A DNA stretch of 64,000 bases, from positions 3,038,001-3,102,000 of the forward strand of contig NZ_CP008896.1 of the NCBI RefSeq assembly GCF_000730425.1, in the 5' to 3' direction. This document shows positions 62,001-64,000 of the stretch, piece after piece. The notes under the pieces are model-generated. The model ran no database searches. It worked only from the letters and a program-made list of their open reading frames with translations, and was not told the origin of the DNA. Source of the stretch: Pseudomonas fluorescens (GTDB taxonomy: Bacteria > Pseudomonadota > Gammaproteobacteria > Pseudomonadales > Pseudomonadaceae). How positions within the stretch are numbered: the first letter of the stretch is position 1; each line of letters begins with the position of its first letter. The position numbers and the translations under genes are program-made.

Positions 62001-62390
62001 AAAGGGCTGCATGGGCGCTTGGCCTCGATTGGAGCGAAACTTGGCCTTGCGTTTAATCCAGTCAGCACATTCCCTGGCTATCGCCTTCTGGGTGAGCTGG
62101 TTCTTCAGCTGGATTTCAAACTCACTTCCAGTGGTGCTGCGCTCGCGCTCGGCCTTGGGAATATGGAACTCGCGCTGTTCCCTCTTGATCGTGTCGCTCA
62201 CCTCGTTGAGCACAAAAGTCGGCGAGGTAAATATGAACTCCAGGGAGTCGATGCTCTCCAGCTCGTTCTTCAACGCGACGTAGGCGTAGATCGAAAAGCA
62301 CGAGGCGGCAATCTTCAGCTTCGAGCCCGGCTTGAGCGTACCCTTTAGGCTTTCACCAAACAGGGTGTTGATGTTGTCGATCAGTTCCAT
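59085..62390 (-). CDS. SNF2-type helicase with PLD-like N-terminus
   Basis: A large helicase of about 1100 residues. The N-terminal part (KLKIAASCFSIYAYVALKNEL, FIFTSPTF) looks like a phospholipase D-like fold. Then come Walker A ILADSVGLGKTFTALAVIKYY, the DExH box LVVIDESHNFRN, motif III LMLSATPVNN, and the C-terminal lobe with ILIGTDCISEGQNLQDCDYLI and IIQRFGRVDRIGSQN. It would move on DNA and act with DUF4391 and Mod. The exact start is unclear: ATG 62390 and 62405 both lack a good ribosome binding site. First gene of the minus-strand cluster. Confidence 0.88.
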   Translation of the reverse strand: MELIDNINTLFGESLKGTLKPGSKLKIAASCFSIYAYVALKNELESIDSLEFIFTSPTFVLNEVSDTIKREQREFHIPKAERERSTTGSEFEIQLKNQLTQKAIARECADWIKRKAKFRSNRGQAPMQPFAGVQGKTGDSVYMPLQGFTAVDLGYQQGNAVSNFVTKIDEPSVTATFLNLFDQIWSDTSKLEDVTSRLCDHIASVYQENAPERIYFLMLYNIFREFLEDINEDVMPNDRTGYQDSLIWQKLFNFQRDAATGLINKLETYSGCILADSVGLGKTFTALAVIKYYELRNKSVLVLCPKKLADNWLNYNRNLKTNIFAKDRFNYDVLCHTDLTRTRGESLGIPLDRVNWGNYDLVVIDESHNFRNNDIYKDKETRYQQLMNKVIRQGVKTKVLMLSATPVNNRFSDLRNQLALAYEGDSDNLSKKLRTEKDIDSIFRRAQAAFNVWTGLPPEKRTAAAILSTLDFDFFELLDSVTIARSRRHIETFYNTADIGSFPERRKPLSFHCPLTSRNDVIGFNEIFNQLSLLKLAVYAPVSYILPSRLKKYEEKYDTEVDGGKGKLKQVDRERSLQALMTTNLLKRLESSVESFRLTLKNLQNTHRNALDKIATFKKTGLVSDFADVTAAFEDADFDDDNLPLPGDITIGKKIQISLEDMDVPSWEQDLQGDLIFIEELLAEMAKVTPADDAKLQHLKTQITSKLASPINPGNRKVLIFTAFADTANYLYDNLAEYLLSTQQVHSGKVTGSDAPKSTLGTMPGSRQTYDFQGLLTLFSPRSKEKALIYPDELREIDILIGTDCISEGQNLQDCDYLINYDIHWNPVRIIQRFGRVDRIGSQNASIQLVNYWPDISLDEYINLKERVENRMMIADVTATGDDNVLNAQANDVAYRKEQLRRLQDEVIEMEDIKTGVSITDLGLNDFRMDLLNYIKANGELSSVPSGMHAVVPAQPAAGLLPGAIFTLRNRALDGKSHGVSLDRQNRLYPYYLVYIGNDGRIIHDYTEAKRLLDLARSACKGHDQPIRDAYQLFNQATEDGRNMHAYSNLLDQAIRSMIDVKEEKDIDSLFSGGKTTALVDTIAGLDDFELITFIVIQGTV

Positions 62391-62801
62391 TTGGAGGAAT
62401 CCCATTATGCGAGCTGAGGGGATTATCATGGAGCCAGGGAGTAATATCACGTATTACTCGCCGGCAAATTGCAACGTATTCAAAATCACAACCCAATGGG
62501 AGCTCGACTGCATAAGTGCAGACAGCGACGACGCCAGCCACGAGCTTGAACGGATAAGCGCACGCATTGGTGCAGTGGGGGGATAAATGGGGGGACAGAA
62601 ATAGTAATCCCCACACACCCCAGCAAAATAAGGCCACACTCAAACAATAACGCCGCCCACAAGCCGGCTTTTTAATTACCCAAAGTAATCCAACCCCATC
62701 TAAAAGCGCCCTGCCAGCCTAACTAACCCAGAGAGCCAGGCACTGGCAAACCAAGAGCCACGCCCTCCCACGCAGCTCTCCCAAACACCCCAGTCTCTTG
62801 A
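62391..62801. other. Region between the R-M cluster and the chromosome
   Basis: About 400 bases. No gene seen. The promoter of the R-M cluster should be here, and it is a possible right boundary of the island. No tRNA or clear attachment repeat was found. Confidence 0.4.
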
Positions 62802-64000
62802 CTACCGAGTGCCCCGCAACCGCAACGCCGACGGCATGAAGTAAGCGTCCTCAGGAATCGCCTGTCCAAAGTCCACCGTCTGCGGTTCTTCGTTATCCAG
62901 ATTCTGCACGTAGTACCGCCGCGCCTGCAGGTCATGGAACACATCCAATGCACTCCAGGTCGTCGGCAAATCGTAGAAGTTCTTCAGGTAAGCCATCGAC
63001 ACACGCCACAGTTCGCCACGGCCGTCGTACTGGTCAACCACGGCTGCGCCCCAGCTGTCTTCGTCGAGGTACAGCACGCGTTTGGAGTACAGGTGCCGCG
63101 CCGTCGGTTTGAGGGTGCCTTCGACTACCCACACACGATGCAGTTCGTAGCGGGTGTATTGCGGGTTGAGGTGTCCGACCTTGAGCAGGTCGGCGTATTT
63201 CACGTCGGCGCTGGCGACCTTGTAGTTGTTGTAGGGGATATAGATTTCCTTTTTGCCCAGCAGCTTCCAGTCGTAGCGGTCCGGTGAGCCGTTGAACATG
63301 TCGGTGTCGTCCGCCGTGCGCAGGCCATCGGAGGATGAGATCGGCGTGTCGTAGGCCAGGTTCGGCGCGCGACGTACGCGACGTTGGCCGGCGTCGTAGA
63401 TCCAGGCCTGGCGGGCGTCTTTGATCTGGTCGAGGGTCTCGTGCACCAAGGTCGCGCCACCAGCCAGGCGGGCCGGGCTTTTTACGAAGGTCAGGTAGTA
63501 GAACAGGATGTTTTTCAGATCAGCGTATTGCCCGCCCTGGCGGTAGTAGTTGAACAACCCTTCCTGTTGCGCCGTGACCAGGGCGAAGCTGCCATTGCGC
63601 TGCACGGGCGCCTCCGAGGCGCGACGGACCACGTAGGTCCCACGATAGCGAGTGATGTGGTTCCACAATGCCTCCACTCCGTTTTGCGGAATGGGGAACG
63701 GCACGCCACCAAAGGCATCGGCAAAGCCGGTGCCACCGTCCAGCAGCTTGGCGCTGGTGGCGTTCTTGAAGGTGTTGTCATACACCCACTGTGGCGCCGA
63801 GCCGGAACGTCGGCTTGGGTAGATGGGCATCTGGAAGCTGTCGGGGTAGCTGTTGAACAAAGCGATCTCGCCCGCCGTCAGGTTGGCCCTGTACTGTTCC
63901 AGATTAGCCTTGGTGATGGTGAACAGTGGCTTGTCGCCGGCAAACGGGTCGACATGGTGCTTGCCCTTTTCATAACCCTTGGGGGCCTGGGTGATGCCGC
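62802..64000 (-). CDS. DUF1329 outer-membrane-associated protein (partial)
   Basis: The gene runs off the window edge; the 399 codons in view start inside the protein (GITQAPKGYEKGKHHVDPF) and end LPSALRLRGTR-like (MPSALRLRGTR). DUF1329 proteins have a LolB-like beta fold and are common in Pseudomonas, often beside RND transporter genes, and are thought to serve in the periplasm or outer membrane. Conserved parts such as LAYDTPISSSDGLRTADDTDMFNGSPDRYDW are intact. High GC and ordinary codons fit core chromosome. Confidence 0.88.
   Translation of the reverse strand, partial: GITQAPKGYEKGKHHVDPFAGDKPLFTITKANLEQYRANLTAGEIALFNSYPDSFQMPIYPSRRSGSAPQWVYDNTFKNATSAKLLDGGTGFADAFGGVPFPIPQNGVEALWNHITRYRGTYVVRRASEAPVQRNGSFALVTAQQEGLFNYYRQGGQYADLKNILFYYLTFVKSPARLAGGATLVHETLDQIKDARQAWIYDAGQRRVRRAPNLAYDTPISSSDGLRTADDTDMFNGSPDRYDWKLLGKKEIYIPYNNYKVASADVKYADLLKVGHLNPQYTRYELHRVWVVEGTLKPTARHLYSKRVLYLDEDSWGAAVVDQYDGRGELWRVSMAYLKNFYDLPTTWSALDVFHDLQARRYYVQNLDNEEPQTVDFGQAIPEDAYFMPSALRLRGTR

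Overview
The window looks like a Pseudomonas chromosome. Reasons are the DUF1329 gene at the right edge, Pseudomonas-type old yellow enzyme and PyeR-like ArsR genes, and the codon style. I infer the species group only loosely. Almost all of it is accessory DNA: integrative-element backbone genes, two blocks of metabolic and resistance cargo, and a large defence island. Only the right-hand end (62.8-64 kb, DUF1329) reads as ordinary chromosome. No rRNA, tRNA, integrase or CRISPR array was seen.

Layout. 1-2.7 kb: decayed copy of an element-backbone module (glycine-zipper protein tail, broken DUF932 gene, second DUF932 fragment, ISL3 relic), with a small XRE regulator and a secreted protein in between. 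2.8-16 kb: electrophile and aldehyde detoxification genes (two ArsR and one NemR-like TetR regulator, quinone reductase-like MDR, YqhD-like reductase, DJ-1/PfpI protein, DUF1330, two aldehyde dehydrogenases, old yellow enzyme, luciferase-like oxidoreductase, mocA). 14.8-22.4 kb, minus strand: a molybdenum hydroxylase operon ([2Fe-2S] subunit, Mo subunit, tri-heme cytochrome c, XdhC, ABM protein, moaA); its moaA is cut by an IS5-family element. 22.5-26.9 kb: CurA-like reductase, second NemR-like regulator, and a glutathione S-transferase cut by an IS3-family element. 27.7-32.3 kb: AhpD-like protein, TetR regulator, broken GlcG-like gene and an EmrAB-type efflux pair, tied together by a shared palindromic operator. 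32.4-36.5 kb: intact element backbone (glycine zipper/zinc ribbon, DUF932, YqaJ-type nuclease, conserved 306-aa protein, RadC-like protein).

36.5-62.4 kb is a defence-type island: type I R-M relic, Hsp70-JAB pair, zinc-ribbon and EcsC-family genes, ADP-ribosylglycohydrolase divergent from a WYL regulator, then a four-gene overlapping operon (46.3-51.1 kb) of a PRTase-fold protein, an ORC/CDC6-like AAA ATPase, an unrecognised protein and an N6-adenine DNA methyltransferase. This operon is the best candidate for a poorly described immune system. It is followed, on the other strand, by a five-gene extended type III R-M cluster (SNF2-type helicase, DUF4391, Mod, Schlafen/AlbA-type protein, Res). 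A perfect 196-bp direct repeat of part of res lies upstream of the four-gene operon, so that operon plus the 3' end of res sits between direct repeats.

How it fits together: the left cargo appears to sense electrophiles through cysteine-containing NemR-like and ArsR regulators and to reduce, oxidise or conjugate them. A near-identical 15-bp operator occurs before nemR, yqhD, curA and the second nemR gene, with a weak copy before the GST. The right half is anti-phage or anti-plasmid in character. Functional statements are inferred from protein families and context; no search was run.
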